Assembly: GCF_025137375.1 (NCBI RefSeq)
Contig: NZ_CP073720.1
Coordinates: 10,130,501 to 10,194,500 of the forward strand
Direction of reading: 5' to 3'
DNA from: Dactylosporangium fulvum
GTDB lineage: Bacteria; Actinomycetota; Actinomycetes; Mycobacteriales; Micromonosporaceae
DNA length: 64,000 bases
The notes beneath the pieces were generated by a model that was given only the letters and a program-made list of their open reading frames with translations, was not told the origin of the DNA and made no database searches. Positions 34,756 to 44,479 of the stretch are shown here, piece by piece. The position numbers were made by a program, and so were the translations under genes. The stretch's first letter is position 1. Every line of letters begins with the position of its first letter.

Positions 34756-35171
34756 CACCTGGACATCGCGTCGCGCGGCAGCGGATCCAGGGCGTCGGCC
34801 ACCCGGTGGACCAGCATCGCGGTCTCGTAGCCGACCTGGCCGAGATCACAGCCGGGGGCCGCGAGGACACCGAGAAGGGCGCGGTCGCCGACCGCCATGA
34901 CGATCATGACGCCGCCGTCCATGTCGACGATCGTCTGCCGCACGTTTCCCGCCTGCATGAGCCGGGCCGCACCGAAGACCAGGCTGGCGAGGCCACTGAT
35001 GACCGCGGAGAGGTGGTCCGCCTGGTCCACCGGCAGGTCGGCCGAGCTGGCGAGCCGCAGCCCGTCGCCGGAAACGGTGATCACGTGCGCGACGTCCGGC
35101 ACCTGCCGCGCGAAGCTGGTCATGAGCCAGTCGAGTTGTCCGGCACCGGAGGGTTGCTGTGGCATGGCCAT
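34755..35171 (-). CDS. Roadblock/LC7-domain protein
   Basis: The 138-residue protein has the roadblock fold: LDWLMTSFARQVPDVAHVIT, SGDGLRLASSADLP, VISGLASLVFGAARLM, and VMIVMAVGDRALLGVLA. In Streptomyces conservons such proteins (CvnB) bind the small GTPase CvnD and the kinase CvnA. Here it follows a CvnA-type kinase by three bases' overlap region (stop-start 35172/35171) and precedes a TAXI protein; there is no CvnC (DUF742) or CvnD. So it is a conservon-like set with a swapped partner. Confidence 0.9.
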   Translation of the reverse strand: MAMPQQPSGAGQLDWLMTSFARQVPDVAHVITVSGDGLRLASSADLPVDQADHLSAVISGLASLVFGAARLMQAGNVRQTIVDMDGGVMIVMAVGDRALLGVLAAPGCDLGQVGYETAMLVHRVADALDPLPRDAMSR

Positions 35172-37679
35172 CTACTGATCCTTCTGTCCTGGGGCTGCGC
35201 TGTTGGTGCGACGTGCGGCGGCCGAGACGCCCTCGGCGAACGCGGTCAGCCGGGAGCGGATGAGCTCCGGGTCGACCGCGCCGCCACGAGACGTCGGCGG
35301 CGGCTGTTCGGTGGTGCCGGGCGCAAGCTGCGCACCGGGCCGGCGGCGAGGAAGGTTCTCTTCGGTCATCGGGCCACCTCCGGCGCTGGATGGGTTTCCC
35401 GGGCGTGGCGGCCACTCGCCAGGAGGGCCCCAGGTCGGCTGAGCTGGCGGCGGCGTCGGGGTGGTGCCGCTGCTGAGGTACGGACGGAACCACGGCGCGG
35501 CCGGTCGGCTCGCTGCTGCTGCCGCCGCCGGGATGGTGACCGGCTGCGGCTGGGGTGCGGAACGGGGTCGTCCGAGCGGGGCACCGACGGTCGACGGCAC
35601 GTGGACCGGCTCCTGCCGCTCCGGCTCCTGCCTGGCGGCGGGGCGGGCGGCGGGCAGCGCGCTCATCAGCTCCAGGATGCGGTGCGGCAGGGTCACGTAG
35701 GCGACCGTGCCGCTGCCCGTGGCGTGCAACTGGACGCGGATCCCGTGCCGCGCGGCGAGGTGGGAGACCACGTGCAGGCCCATCGTGCCGGCGGCGGCGC
35801 TGCTCAGCGTGCTGGGCACGGACAACCGGGAGTTGATCTCGGCGAGTCGGGCCGGCATGATGCCGATGCCGCTGTCGTGGACACGGATCATGGCGCCGTC
35901 GACCGTCGCGCGGGCATCGACACGCACCGGCTGGGTCGGCGGGGAAAACGTCGTGGCGTTCTCCAGCAGCTCGGCGAGCAGGTGCACGAGGTCACCGACG
36001 ACGGGGCCGGTGATCGCCAGTTCGGCGGGCTGCACCTCGACCCGGTGGAAATCCTCGATCTCGGACGCGGCGGCCGCGACGACGGCGCCGATCTGCACCG
36101 CCTGGGTGGCCGGGCGGCCGGGCTCGCCGCCGGCGAGGACCAGCAGGTTTTCCCCGTTGCGGCGCAGACGCGCGGCGAGGTGGTCGAGGGCGAACAGACG
36201 GGCCAGCACGTCGGGGTCGGTCTCGTCGCGCTCGAACTCGTCGAGGAGCCGCAGCTGGCGGGTGATGAGCGTCCGGATGCGCCGGGCCAGGACCTCGGCC
36301 ATGCGTGTCACGTCGACCCGCAGCTCGGCCTGCTCGCCCGCGAGGCGCAGGGCCGTGCGGTGCACGGTGGCGAACGCGTCGGCGACCTGGCCGATCTCGT
36401 CGTTCGTCGCGGCGATGCCGCGGGTGACGGCCGCCGCGCTCTGGCCGGACTCGGTCGTCGACGGCGCTGCCGAGCCGGTGATCACGGAGTTGATCGCGTC
36501 GGGCAGGTCGCGCCGGGCGACCTGCAGGGCCGCGCCCCGCAGCCGGCGCAGCCGCCGCGCGGTCCGTACCGCGAGCGCGATGGCGATGGCGAGCGCGGCG
36601 AGACCGAGGACCGCGGTGCCGATCCCGGTCGCCCAGGCGCGGCGGGAGGCGTTGATCGCGATCTCTTCGGCGTGCAGGTCGAGACGGTCGGAGAGGTCGA
36701 AGCCGACCAGGTTGAGGCGGCGGATGACGCCGCTCTGCGCCACGAACCACGCGTCGGCGTCGACCTTGAGGCCGCCGGGATTCCGCTCCGCGTCGCGGGC
36801 GGCGGCGCTCATCTTGCCGGCGTTGTCGACGTCGCTGCCGCGCATCTCGTTGTCGAAGGCGCGGGCCTCCGCGGCCGTCGCCGCGCGCCGGAACTCGGCC
36901 TGCCGCTGCTCACGCGCGCCGCGGATCTCGGACAGGGTGCCGAGCTCCCCCGGCTCGAGGCTGCCTCGGCTGAAGACGGTGCGCAGGAGATCGCGCTCCA
37001 GGGCCGCGTAGTGCTCGACGGCGGCGATCGCGGCGACCGCGCGGGCGGCGTTGGCGAGCTCGATGTCCTCGATCTGCGCGGGCACGGCGTCGGCGATGGC
37101 CAGCAGCGCCTCCGCCAGCCCGCGGTACACCGGGTCGCTCACCAGCGAGACCGGGGCGCCGTTCTCGGCCGCCTCGCGGGTGCTGCCGAGCCGGCCGTAG
37201 AGCTCGTTGGCGGTGCGGATAGCGGGTCCCAGTGCCGGCACGGCCCCGACCGCCTTGCGACTGTCGGCGAGGTACCGGCGGGCGGCCGCATCAGTGCGCT
37301 CCCGCTGAGCCACCATGAGCGCGGAGCCGGACTTGCCACCGCGCTGGCGCAACGCCGTCGTCTCGGAGACCTCGCGCTCGAGCTCGTGGACGAAGACCAC
37401 CGCACTGGTGGCCGTGAGCGCGACGGTACGGGCACGGCCCGCGTCCCTGGCGGCGCCGGTGGCGGTGGCGGCCTGTGCGGTGCTCAGGACGGCGAGGCCG
37501 ACCATGGCCACGATGATCGGCGCGAGCAGCTGGGTGCGAACCGAGCGCAGCCGGCTGGGACGGAGGCCGCCGCCGCGCCGGTGCCCAGCGACGGACGTGT
37601 CAGTGCCGCCCGGGCGGCGCGCCTGACCGCTGCCGCCACCGCGCGGGACCGGAACACTGGGCGAGCCACTGCCTGCCAA
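35172..37679 (-). CDS. CvnA-type sensor histidine kinase with NIT domain
   Basis: The 835-residue protein has a basic Pro-rich start, a first helix (LLAPIIVAMVGLAVLSTAQA), a large outer domain of ~270 residues with the nitrate/nitrite-sensing (NIT) pattern, a second helix near residue 350 (ATGIGTAVLGLAALAIAIAL), a HAMP-like linker, and a kinase end: FALDHLAARLRRNGENLLVL, LAELLENATTFSPP (N box), IRVHDSGIGIMPARL (G1) and GTMGLHVVSHLAARHG (G2). The last ~180 residues are Pro-rich and disordered. TTG 37679 is preceded by AGGAGG, which decides this unusual start. It lacks a classic His phosphosite and may act through the roadblock protein next door. Confidence 0.85.
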   Translation of the reverse strand: MAGSGSPSVPVPRGGGSGQARRPGGTDTSVAGHRRGGGLRPSRLRSVRTQLLAPIIVAMVGLAVLSTAQAATATGAARDAGRARTVALTATSAVVFVHELEREVSETTALRQRGGKSGSALMVAQRERTDAAARRYLADSRKAVGAVPALGPAIRTANELYGRLGSTREAAENGAPVSLVSDPVYRGLAEALLAIADAVPAQIEDIELANAARAVAAIAAVEHYAALERDLLRTVFSRGSLEPGELGTLSEIRGAREQRQAEFRRAATAAEARAFDNEMRGSDVDNAGKMSAAARDAERNPGGLKVDADAWFVAQSGVIRRLNLVGFDLSDRLDLHAEEIAINASRRAWATGIGTAVLGLAALAIAIALAVRTARRLRRLRGAALQVARRDLPDAINSVITGSAAPSTTESGQSAAAVTRGIAATNDEIGQVADAFATVHRTALRLAGEQAELRVDVTRMAEVLARRIRTLITRQLRLLDEFERDETDPDVLARLFALDHLAARLRRNGENLLVLAGGEPGRPATQAVQIGAVVAAAASEIEDFHRVEVQPAELAITGPVVGDLVHLLAELLENATTFSPPTQPVRVDARATVDGAMIRVHDSGIGIMPARLAEINSRLSVPSTLSSAAAGTMGLHVVSHLAARHGIRVQLHATGSGTVAYVTLPHRILELMSALPAARPAARQEPERQEPVHVPSTVGAPLGRPRSAPQPQPVTIPAAAAAASRPAAPWFRPYLSSGTTPTPPPAQPTWGPPGEWPPRPGNPSSAGGGPMTEENLPRRRPGAQLAPGTTEQPPPTSRGGAVDPELIRSRLTAFAEGVSAAARRTNSAAPGQKDQ

Positions 37680-37902
37680 TCCGGGGCCTCCTCACGACAA
37701 TCGCGTCAGTCAATATAGGTGTTGACTACCTGTTGAACCGACGGTTGCGGAGCGTGTCGAAGAGAGCGCTCCACCAGCGCAGCGGCAGAGGCTGGGCCAC
37801 TACGGATCACGATCAGGCACGCTACTGGAAAGCGGCGCTCACGACGAGAGTCGTTGCGCTCATCGGCGGCGCGCAGGAGCCAAACGGCGGAACAATCGAT
37901 GA

Positions 37903-38274
37903 CTATGCGTCATGGCGCCGTCGCAGTACGAACCAGGCGGCCGCACCGACGATCACGATCACGACGCCGACGCCGGCCCAGGGCATCGATCGGCGGCTCG
38001 CCCGCTCCGGCGGCGGCGCGCCGGCGGGTGAGGCTGCATGGCTGGTCAGAGGGGTTGTCGATGCGGACGGCGACGCCGAAGCGGACGCGATCGGGCGCCC
38101 CGAGGGCTCCGGGAGGGAGGGCAATGAAGCTAGCGGCGGAATGGAGGACGGCTCATAGCGTGATGGCTGACGACCATCGGGCTCGATGAGTGGTGGCGGG
38201 CCGGGCAGGGGAACACCCGGCGGCGGCGTCGGCCCAGGCACCAGCACCAACGACAGCAACAGCAGCGGCTTCAC
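37903..38274 (-). CDS. Short secreted protein with C-terminal membrane anchor
   Basis: From GTG 38274 the 123-residue protein has a short hydrophobic start (VKPLLLLSLVLVPG), then a Pro/Ser/Ala-rich stretch, and at the end one helix (WAGVGVVIVIVGAAAWFVL) followed by RRRHDA, the pattern of a wall-spanning protein held by its C-terminus. There is no LPXTG motif. The N-terminal signal is short, so the start could instead be at the earlier frame (MRRKAQPTAGG at 38322). No family is recognisable. It lies between the NIT kinase and the amylase-pullulanase on the same strand. Confidence 0.5.
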   Translation of the reverse strand: MKPLLLLSLVLVPGPTPPPGVPLPGPPPLIEPDGRQPSRYEPSSIPPLASLPSLPEPSGRPIASASASPSASTTPLTSHAASPAGAPPPERASRRSMPWAGVGVVIVIVGAAAWFVLRRRHDA

Positions 38275-38349
38275 ATCCGACCCAACGGCACCGCCGGCGG
38301 TCGGTTGAGCCTTTCGGCGCAACCAACCACCGGCGGAAACGTCAGGGAG

Positions 38350-38577
38350 CTACCGGCGGCGCTGCCCGGTCCGCACGCGGACCGGCGCCGGCTCCTGTTC
38401 GCGCAGGTTAAGCACGAACCGGCCCAGCAGCACGGCCGAGACGACCACACACAGCGCCAGCACCGTCGCGGCCACCGCGGCGGCGCCCGACGTCGCCACC
38501 CAGGCCGCGTCCGCCAGCAGCACGAGCAGCCAGAGTGCGGCGGTCGCCTTCAGGGCGCGGTTGCGGTATCGAGTCAT
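38350..38577 (-). CDS. Small two-helix membrane protein
   Basis: The 75-residue protein has two helices (ATAALWLLVLLADAAWVAT and AATVLALCVVVSAVLLGRFV) with basic ends. GGAGG lies 8 bases before the ATG, a strong site. It begins 54 bp after the stop of the amylase-pullulanase gene and may be cotranscribed. I do not recognise a family; it could help secretion or be unrelated. Confidence 0.6.
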   Translation of the reverse strand: MTRYRNRALKATAALWLLVLLADAAWVATSGAAAVAATVLALCVVVSAVLLGRFVLNLREQEPAPVRVRTGQRRR

Positions 38578-38631
38578 GTGGGTTCACCTCCGTGCTCCGC
38601 TGGATACCCAGACTCGCCGAAATGAAGCGTG

Positions 38632-41600
38632 TCAAGCCGCCTCCACAAAGATCGCCACGGTGCGTGCCGGAACACTGAACGAACCGTGAGCACTGTCGAA
38701 GGTGGACTGTCGCGCCACCGGATCGGCGGAGGCCACCTGGACGGGGTGCAGGGTGACCCTCGCCCCGCGGTAGGCGCCGACGGTCTGCGTGGTCGCCGCG
38801 GCACCCGCGTTGAACACGACCACCACCGACTTCCAGCGCCCGTCCAGTCCACGGGCGTCGAGGACCATCGTGATGACTCCGGGCGTGGCCTGCGGGCCGG
38901 ACAATGGGAAGCTCAGCCGCTGCTGCACCTGCGCCGCCGTGCCGAGCGCGAAGACCGGCGAACTGGCCCGGATCTTGAGCAGTTCCTGGAACCGCGCCAC
39001 CGACAGGTTGATCGCGTCGCAGCCGGGCACCAGCCCGGGATCCGCCAGCAACGGCTGCGCGTACGACCACTTGTCCTGGTTGTCGGCGGCCGGCGGAAGG
39101 CCCGCCCCGAAACCGTTGCCGTCGGCACAGTCCCACCGGATCTGGTTGAACCAGTCCCCGGAGTTGTACGAGTTGCGGTCCAGCGACTTCGACCGGAGCC
39201 GGTCGGATCCGGTGGTCACGAACCCGGTCCCCTGCCCGAGCACCGTGGTCGACAGCGCCACCACCTGGAGCCGGGCCCGCTGTTCGGCGGTCGTGCCGGT
39301 CGGCAGCTTGTAGGCCATCACGTCGAAGAGGATCTCGTTGTCGTGTGCGTCCACATAGGTCACCGACTCGGCGGGTGCCCTGGTGTAGCCGGCCGGCGAG
39401 CCGTTGTAGTCGACCTGCGCGCCGGTGACCCGCTTGCCCGTCGAGTCGACGAACTCGTACGCGGCGAGGTTGCCGGTGAGCCCTACCTGGATCAGGTCCT
39501 GGTAGTGCAGCAGCCGGGCGCGCTGCTCGGCGGTCGAGCCGTTGACCGGGTCGCCGTTGGGAGCGGTGTAGAGGCCGCTGGCGAAGCCCTGGACGCGCGG
39601 GTTACCGTCGAACGGGCCGCCGCCGCGGACGGCGTCGCGGAGCCGGTCGTTGAACGTGCCGACGCCGGTGCCCGCCATGTTGGCCTGGGTCGCCTGGACG
39701 AACCGCGCGTTGCCGGCGACCTCGCCGAAGTTCCAGCCCTCGCCGTACAACAGGATCTTCTTGCCGTCGACGCCGTCCTTGGCGACCGTGAGCTGGTCCA
39801 GGGCCGCCCGCACGGCCATGATGTTGGCCTTCGGGTGGTGGCCCATCAGGTCGAACCGGAAGCCGTCGACCTTGTACTGCTTGGCCCACAGCACCACCGA
39901 GTCGACGACCAGCTTGCCCATCATCGCGTTCTCCGGTGCGGTGTTGGCGCAGCAGGTGGAGTTCGCGACCGTGCCGTCCTCGATCAGGCGGTGGTAGTAC
40001 CCGGGCACGATCTGGTCCAGCACGGAGTACTTGTCGGTGCCCGCGGCGGTCGTGTGGTTGTAGACGACGTCCATCACCACGCGCAGCCCGGCGTTGTTGA
40101 GCCCGGCGACCATCTGCCGGAACTGCACGATCCGCGGGGTGCCCTGCGGGTCGGTCGCGTACGAGCCCTCCGGCGCGTTGTAGTGGAACGGGTCGTAGCC
40201 CCAGTTGTACCCGTCGGCGTCGGCGATCTGGGCGATGCACGCCTGCTGCTGCTGGGAGTCCGGCGGCAGTGCGGCCAGGTCGCACGGCGGCCGGGCCTGG
40301 TCGGCGCGCACCTCGGGGATCGTGGAGATGTCGAAGACCGGCAACAGGTGGACGTATGACGTGCCGGCCTGGGCCAGCTGCCGCAGGTGCTGCATGCCCG
40401 CCGACCGGGTCTGGGTGAAGGCGAGGTACGTGCCGCGCTGTGCCGCCGGCACCGTGGTGTCGGCGATCGAGAAGTCGCGGACCGACAGCTCCTGGATCTG
40501 CGGCCGGTTCGGGACCGAGGGCTTGCGCAGGCCGGTCCAGCCGTCCGGGCGCAGCGCCGGGTCGGCGAGGTCGGCCAGCTGGCTGTGCGTGCCGTTGGCG
40601 GCGAGCGAGACGCTGTACGGGTCGGTGACCGACGCCGTCGTGACGCCCTTGACCGCCGGCTGATACGCCGTGACGCGGAACTTGTAGTACCTCCCCTTCC
40701 ACGACCGGTCGCCGGTGACGCTCCAGACGCCGGTCCGGTCGTCGCGCTGCATGGCCACCAGCTGGGGCGCGCCGTCGGTCGCCGCGTACAGCTCCAGCTG
40801 CACGTTCTGCGCCGTCGGCGCCCACACGCTCACCGTCGGCCGCCCGTTGTCGAACGCCGGGCCGAGCCGGGCGCTCAGGGCGGCGCCGTAGAGGTCGTCG
40901 AGCGCGCCGGCGATCTGCACGCCGGTCGCCTCGGTCACGTTGCCGGCGGCGTCCCGCTCGACGGCGACGACCTGCCCGCGCAGGGCCGCGGCGAGCGCCG
41001 CCCGGTCACCGGCGACCCGGAAGCTCTGGTACGCCCAGAGGTGCGGGAACTTCGCCCGCTGCGCCTCGGTCAGGCCGCCCGGCACCGCCGCCATCGCGAG
41101 CTTCGAGCCGTTGCCGACGAGCTGCCCGTCGACGACCGACAGTCCGCCGCTCGGCGCCGACCACAGCTCGTAGCTGTGGCCGTCGGTCGGGCCGGCCCGC
41201 CACGCGACCGTGTTCCGGTCGATCCACACCGCCTTCTGGAGGTTCACGTCGGTGTCGGGCGTGCCCTGCTGCGGCATCGGCAGCAGGTATTTCTCCCGGC
41301 CCGACAGCATCCACACCTCATGGCCCACGGTCACAAGGTCGAGTGTCTGGTCGGTGGGCAGGTCCTTGGTGTCGCCCTTGTGGATGATGTAGTTGAGCAG
41401 CGGCGCGTTGTCGGCCAGCGGCACCCGGAACTTCACGCCGAAGGCGTCGGTGCCGGCCGGCTGCAGCGGGCTCGCCCAGTCGGTCGGGTTGGCCGCGCCG
41501 TTCCAGACGTGCAGGCCCCAGCCCGTGTAGTCGTTGTCGGCGCGCCGGTAGTGCAGCACGGCGGTGTGCTCGGCGGCGGCGCGGGTCGGGTGCACGACCC

Positions 41601-44376
41601 CCGCACCGGAGCGGATCCACGCCTCGCCCTGCCGGCTCGGGAGCACGGACTGGTCCGGTCCGGGGTCCTTGACGTCGCCGTTGTGCACGATGAAGTTGAC
41701 CTGCTTGGCCGGGTCGCTCACCGGGACGTGCCAATAGGCGCCGAACTCGTCGGTGCCGTCCGGCGGCCGAGGGCTCGCCCAGTCGGTGCCGGTCCCGGGG
41801 GCGAGGCCGTCGCCCCACAGGTGCAGGCCCCAGCCCGTGTAGCTGCCGTCCGGCCGTCCATAGTGGACGGAGACGGTGCCGGTGGCCGCTGCCTGGGAGG
41901 TGTAGATGGTCGCATCTCCTTGCTTGAGCCAGATCTCCGGCTGCTTCGTCGGGTCGATGGAGCGGTCGACGGCGACGTCCTTCACCCCGTCCGAGTCGAC
42001 CACCAGGAAGCCGACGTTCTTGGCCCCCGGCTTCAGCTTGACCCATGCGAAGCGCCCGTACGAGTCCTCTCCCTGGAACGGCGCGCCGTTCGGCCAGGTC
42101 ATCGGCTCCTGGAGGTCACCCCACGCGTACAGGCTCCAGGGGTCGTAACCGCCCGCCGGCCGCTGGTAGTGGACGATCGCGTAGTCCGGGGACACCGCGC
42201 TCGGTGGCGTTCCGACCTTCGTCTCGGTTTTTGCCTCAGCGGTACGACCTGAGCCGTCCCTGACCACGGCCTTGTACTCGACCTTGGTGCCGGCGGGCAG
42301 GCCGTCGAGGTCGTGGTGAACCGCATACGGGGCGGCGTGGTCGGTGCCCAGCAAGGTCCACTTGCCGTTGCCGACCTTCGCCGCGAACGTGACCGTCGCC
42401 ATCGGGTCGCCGGTGACGTCGGCGGTGACCTGGGCGATCGTCGCCGGGGTCGCCGGGGCCTTCAGCGTGATCGTCGGCTTCGCCGCCGGCTTGGCGATCT
42501 TGCCGCGCGCCTTGAACACGACGCTGGACAGCGGCGGAACGCTGATCTCGAGGCTCCGGTCGCCCGCGCTCGCCGCGATGGCGCCGGGAGACGGGTAGAT
42601 CCGGTCGAACGTGGTGTTCGCCATGTACGTCGGCACGCGCACCGTCTGGGTGCTGTTGCCGTTGTTCACCGCCACCACGTATTCGACGCGCTGCTCCGGG
42701 TCGATCCGGGAGAACGCGAAGACGTTCTGGTTCGCATACCGCGTGACCTGGACGCCCTGCCGCAGGCCGGGGTTGTCCTCGCGCAGCCGCGCGAGGCCGG
42801 CGATGGTGCGGTAGATCGGGTGGTTCTGATCGTAGTTCGCGGTGGCGTGCGTGTTGTCGGTGCCGAGCAGGTCGTCGTCGAGGTAGTCGGCGGTCCGGCT
42901 CGCGAACATGTCCTGGCGGGCGTCCTTGTCGCCGCCGGGCCCGGTGAAGCCCTGCTCGTCGCCGGAGTAGACGACCGGCTGGCCGCGCGTGAGAAACATC
43001 AGCTCGTGGCCGAGCTGGTCGCGGCGCAGATGCGTGGTCGGATCGGTGCCGCCGGTCGCGACGAACATGCCGACGCGGCCCATGTCGTGGTTGCCGAGGA
43101 AGGTCGGCAGGGTCGACGCGCTGGTGCCGGCCGACGTGTACAGGTCGTCCTGGGCGTAGAGGTCGGCGAGCTGCTGGCCGGAGCCGCCGCGTGCGACGAA
43201 GTCGACGGCGGCCTGCTGGAACGGGAAGTCCAGCGTCGCCGGGAGCCGTCCCTTGCGGACGTAGAGCGAGTCGAAGGCGGGGTTCGCGTCGTACACCTCG
43301 CCGAACATGAAGAAGTCCGGCTTCTTCGCCTGCCGCGCGGCGTCCCGGACGCCCTGCGCGAACTGCGGCCAGAACTGCAGGTTGACGTGCTTCGCGGTGT
43401 CGATACGGAAGCCGTCGATGCCGGTGTCCTTGACCCAGTCGGCGTAGATCTTCGTCATGCCCTTGACGACCTCGGGCCGCTCGGTCCACAGGTCGTCGAG
43501 CCCGAAGAAGTCGCCGTACTCGCTGTTCTCGCCGGTGAAGGTCGAGTCGCCGCGGTTGTGGTACATGGTCGGGTCGTTGAGCCACGCCGGCTTCTTGACC
43601 GTCTTGTCCTTCTCAGTGGGGAACACCGGGGTGTACGGGAAGGACTGCGCGTCGACGGGCGGGAAGCCCTTGGTGCCGTCGGCGAAGTTGCGGTCGTCGA
43701 ACTTGTTGCCGTTGACGTCCTTGTACGGGTAGTCCGTCTTGTCGCGGTACGAGTACTGGTTCTGCGCGTACCGGATCACGTCCGCGGTGTGGTTCGTGAT
43801 GACGTCGAGGTAGATCTTGATGCCGCGCTGGTGCGCCAGCCGCGTCAGCCGCTTGAGGTCTTCCTTGGTGCCGAAGTGCGGGTCGATCTCGGTGAAGTCG
43901 GTGATCCAGTAGCCGTGGTAACCGGCCGAGATGTCGTTGCCGCTGCCCTGCACCGGCCGGTTCTTGAGCAGCGGCGCGAGCCAGATCGCGGTGGTGCCCA
44001 GGCCCTGGATGTAGTCGAGCCGGTCGATGACACCCTTGAGGTCACCGCCGTGGTAGAAGCCCTTGTCGGTGGGGTCGTAGCCGGTGCTCAGCCGGTCGCC
44101 GGACAGGCCGCCCCGGTCGTTGGACGGGTCGCCGTTGGCGAAGCGGTCCGGGAGCACGAAGTAGAACTGCTCGGCGTGCTGGGCCTTGCCGCCGTCGAGC
44201 AGGCTCGCGATCGACGGCTCGTTGGCCCACTGCGGGATGCCCTGGTCGAACCCGCTGGGCGCGGTGGCGGCGTCGGGCATCGTGGGGTTGCTGCCCGGGA
44301 CGGCGACCAGCAGCGCCAATGCGGCCAGTGCGCCGAGGAGCGGCTTCGTAAGTTTCAGGGCGTGCTTGGAGGGCAT
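38632..44376 (-). CDS. Secreted amylase-pullulanase with two GH13 catalytic domains
   Basis: The 1914-residue protein has a signal sequence (LTKPLLGALAALALLVAVPG). First domain, residues ~60-600, is GH13: Asp326 in GIDGFRIDTAKH, Glu360 in FMFGEVYD and Asp431 in TFLGNHDMGR, a full triad. A short Ig/Ca-type region follows, then three pullulanase-associated modules in tandem (each has the opening VHYxRPxGxYxGWGLHLWG or similar and a K-D-x-x-x-D end), about residues 730-1040. The last ~870 residues are a type I pullulanase: Asp1509 in VDGFRFDLMGHH, Glu1546 in YGEGWNFGE, Asp1679 in VDAHDNEILF, with VMDVVYNHT before it. So one chain should cut both alpha-1,4 and alpha-1,6 bonds. AGGAAGG precedes the ATG. 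Confidence 0.93.
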   Translation of the reverse strand: MPSKHALKLTKPLLGALAALALLVAVPGSNPTMPDAATAPSGFDQGIPQWANEPSIASLLDGGKAQHAEQFYFVLPDRFANGDPSNDRGGLSGDRLSTGYDPTDKGFYHGGDLKGVIDRLDYIQGLGTTAIWLAPLLKNRPVQGSGNDISAGYHGYWITDFTEIDPHFGTKEDLKRLTRLAHQRGIKIYLDVITNHTADVIRYAQNQYSYRDKTDYPYKDVNGNKFDDRNFADGTKGFPPVDAQSFPYTPVFPTEKDKTVKKPAWLNDPTMYHNRGDSTFTGENSEYGDFFGLDDLWTERPEVVKGMTKIYADWVKDTGIDGFRIDTAKHVNLQFWPQFAQGVRDAARQAKKPDFFMFGEVYDANPAFDSLYVRKGRLPATLDFPFQQAAVDFVARGGSGQQLADLYAQDDLYTSAGTSASTLPTFLGNHDMGRVGMFVATGGTDPTTHLRRDQLGHELMFLTRGQPVVYSGDEQGFTGPGGDKDARQDMFASRTADYLDDDLLGTDNTHATANYDQNHPIYRTIAGLARLREDNPGLRQGVQVTRYANQNVFAFSRIDPEQRVEYVVAVNNGNSTQTVRVPTYMANTTFDRIYPSPGAIAASAGDRSLEISVPPLSSVVFKARGKIAKPAAKPTITLKAPATPATIAQVTADVTGDPMATVTFAAKVGNGKWTLLGTDHAAPYAVHHDLDGLPAGTKVEYKAVVRDGSGRTAEAKTETKVGTPPSAVSPDYAIVHYQRPAGGYDPWSLYAWGDLQEPMTWPNGAPFQGEDSYGRFAWVKLKPGAKNVGFLVVDSDGVKDVAVDRSIDPTKQPEIWLKQGDATIYTSQAAATGTVSVHYGRPDGSYTGWGLHLWGDGLAPGTGTDWASPRPPDGTDEFGAYWHVPVSDPAKQVNFIVHNGDVKDPGPDQSVLPSRQGEAWIRSGAGVVHPTRAAAEHTAVLHYRRADNDYTGWGLHVWNGAANPTDWASPLQPAGTDAFGVKFRVPLADNAPLLNYIIHKGDTKDLPTDQTLDLVTVGHEVWMLSGREKYLLPMPQQGTPDTDVNLQKAVWIDRNTVAWRAGPTDGHSYELWSAPSGGLSVVDGQLVGNGSKLAMAAVPGGLTEAQRAKFPHLWAYQSFRVAGDRAALAAALRGQVVAVERDAAGNVTEATGVQIAGALDDLYGAALSARLGPAFDNGRPTVSVWAPTAQNVQLELYAATDGAPQLVAMQRDDRTGVWSVTGDRSWKGRYYKFRVTAYQPAVKGVTTASVTDPYSVSLAANGTHSQLADLADPALRPDGWTGLRKPSVPNRPQIQELSVRDFSIADTTVPAAQRGTYLAFTQTRSAGMQHLRQLAQAGTSYVHLLPVFDISTIPEVRADQARPPCDLAALPPDSQQQQACIAQIADADGYNWGYDPFHYNAPEGSYATDPQGTPRIVQFRQMVAGLNNAGLRVVMDVVYNHTTAAGTDKYSVLDQIVPGYYHRLIEDGTVANSTCCANTAPENAMMGKLVVDSVVLWAKQYKVDGFRFDLMGHHPKANIMAVRAALDQLTVAKDGVDGKKILLYGEGWNFGEVAGNARFVQATQANMAGTGVGTFNDRLRDAVRGGGPFDGNPRVQGFASGLYTAPNGDPVNGSTAEQRARLLHYQDLIQVGLTGNLAAYEFVDSTGKRVTGAQVDYNGSPAGYTRAPAESVTYVDAHDNEILFDVMAYKLPTGTTAEQRARLQVVALSTTVLGQGTGFVTTGSDRLRSKSLDRNSYNSGDWFNQIRWDCADGNGFGAGLPPAADNQDKWSYAQPLLADPGLVPGCDAINLSVARFQELLKIRASSPVFALGTAAQVQQRLSFPLSGPQATPGVITMVLDARGLDGRWKSVVVVFNAGAAATTQTVGAYRGARVTLHPVQVASADPVARQSTFDSAHGSFSVPARTVAIFVEAA

Positions 44377-44442
44377 GGCGGGCCTTCCTGCAGGACAGGG
44401 GCGTCTCTTGGCTGGGCCGCACCGTAGCGATCGAAATTGATC

Positions 44443-44460
44443 CTTACAAGGCTTGACAAG
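44443..44460. promoter_or_regulatory. Tandem CTT(N)CAAG motifs upstream of amylase-pullulanase
   Basis: CTTACAAG and CTTGACAAG lie one base apart, 67-84 bp upstream of the amylase-pullulanase start. The CTTG/CAAG half-sites resemble sites of the LacI-type MalR regulators that control starch genes in Streptomyces. It also lies 20 bp before the divergent lipoprotein start. Suggestion only. Confidence 0.3.
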
Positions 44461-44479
44461 CTGCTCCTAGGCTCTCGCC

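Noticed and set aside
34680..37718. A 1012-codon plus-strand frame across the NIT kinase
   Set aside because: Antisense shadow; no domains, composition dominated by Arg, Gly, Val, Asp.
42313..44427. A 704-codon plus-strand frame across the amylase half
   Set aside because: Antisense shadow of a GH13 domain with clear catalytic motifs on the other strand.
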